This document shows positions 63,564 through 64,000 of a DNA stretch of 64,000 bases, piece after piece; the stretch's first letter is position 1; each line of letters begins with the position of its first letter. The notes beneath the pieces were generated by a model. That model ran no database searches. It saw only the letters and a list, made by a program, of their open reading frames with translations, and had not been told where the DNA came from. Source of the DNA: Pseudisothecium myosuroides. Lineage: Eukaryota; Streptophyta; Bryopsida; Hypnales; Lembophyllaceae. The stretch covers positions 40,639,724 through 40,703,723 of the forward strand of contig OX637287.1 of NCBI GenBank assembly GCA_951799445.1. Reading direction: 5' to 3'. The position numbers and the translations under genes are program-made.

Positions 63564-64000
63564 CTAATCAATTTGCAATTTTAACTTCCAACCATTGGCA
63601 AGTTTTATAGAAGTGTGCCAAAGCATAAAAATCTCATCATTGATATGTCAATTTACCATTTTGAAGATGAAAAGTAGCATTAATTTGGTAGAGTTGCAAT
63701 AAGTTATATGTACAAAAATTGCAATTTTTGCCTTGCTAAAAGAGTATATCTTGTAGGAATAATGCATTTATTGTTCACTTTTTTTTTCCCCAAAATATTA
63801 GAGTGGGCCGCTAGACCACTAGACCACAATCTTTGGACCACTAGAGAGATTTTCTAAGGTGACCACACCTAAATCCATGTTCCAACCATAAATAAGGAAT
63901 TGAGCATTGTTCCTATTATTAAATTGCATTAATTTTTGTAGGATTTTGTTTGAAGTTAGAAAGGATTAGAAGTTCCCTTTTCAAGCACTTTGTGGACATC
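63564..64000. other. Window end, no feature recognised
   Basis: AT-rich. CTAGACCACTAGACCACAAT near 63812 is a short local duplication. No gene. Confidence 0.4.

Overview
The window is nuclear DNA of a land plant. Genes have short GT-AG introns. Several products are plastid-targeted (a KAS I fatty-acid synthase, an FtsZ division protein). There are plant-only families (a GIL1/IRKI-type protein, an eight-cysteine lipid-transfer protein, a GT37 fucosyltransferase) and plant-type telomere repeats (AAACCCT). Introns of about 100-600 bp, single-exon PWP1, ZMAT2, fucosyltransferase and ankyrin genes, an HSPA12-type Hsp70 remnant and an FtsZ with a divergent core fit a non-seed plant, most likely a bryophyte. 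This placement is inference.

Layout. 0-4.5 kb: a broken HSPA12-like Hsp70 tail and old duplicated sequence. 4.5-6.4 kb (-): a coiled-coil GIL1/IRKI-like protein. 6.4-14.8 kb: AT-rich repeats and short non-autonomous DNA elements. 14.8-16.4 kb (-): PWP1, a WD40 ribosome-biogenesis factor. 19.9-20.5 kb (+): ZMAT2/Snu23 splicing factor. 22-26.7 kb (-): KAS I, eight exons, head-to-head with FtsZ (28.0-30.8 kb, +, four exons). 31.4-34.8 kb (-): a nitronate-monooxygenase-like flavoprotein, six exons. 36.5-37.2 kb (+): lipid-transfer protein. 40.7-45.9 kb (+): a TFIIB-related protein, twelve exons. 47.9-50.5 kb (+): A1 aspartic protease, five exons. 51.0-52.7 kb (-): fucosyltransferase. 53.4-55.6 kb (-): ankyrin-repeat membrane protein. 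55.6-64 kb: no gene, dense in mobile elements. Exon structures were built by hand: I joined splice sites that keep reading phase and family similarity.

The most notable structure is a set of at least twelve short elements in five sequence families. Most are bounded on both sides by TTAA, with inverted ends that usually start CCC (for example TTAACCCCTAAAGGACC ... GGTCCTTTAGGGGTTAA). This is the hallmark of piggyBac-type transposition, which is not a usual feature of land-plant genomes. Three elements sit end to end sharing their TTAA sites, one is nested in a different element, two form a 2.5 kb inverted pair, and all four copies of the ~200 bp family lie inside introns. No transposase gene is in the window, so these would be non-autonomous.

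A second element group has ends reading TAAGGTA...TACCTTA, consistent with TA target sites. Two genes carry intron minisatellites beside splice sites, and the TFIIB-related gene has tandem copies of its own 5' end, including a second start-codon context. The housekeeping genes do not form one pathway, but KAS I and FtsZ are both plastid-function genes sharing one 1.34 kb intergenic region.
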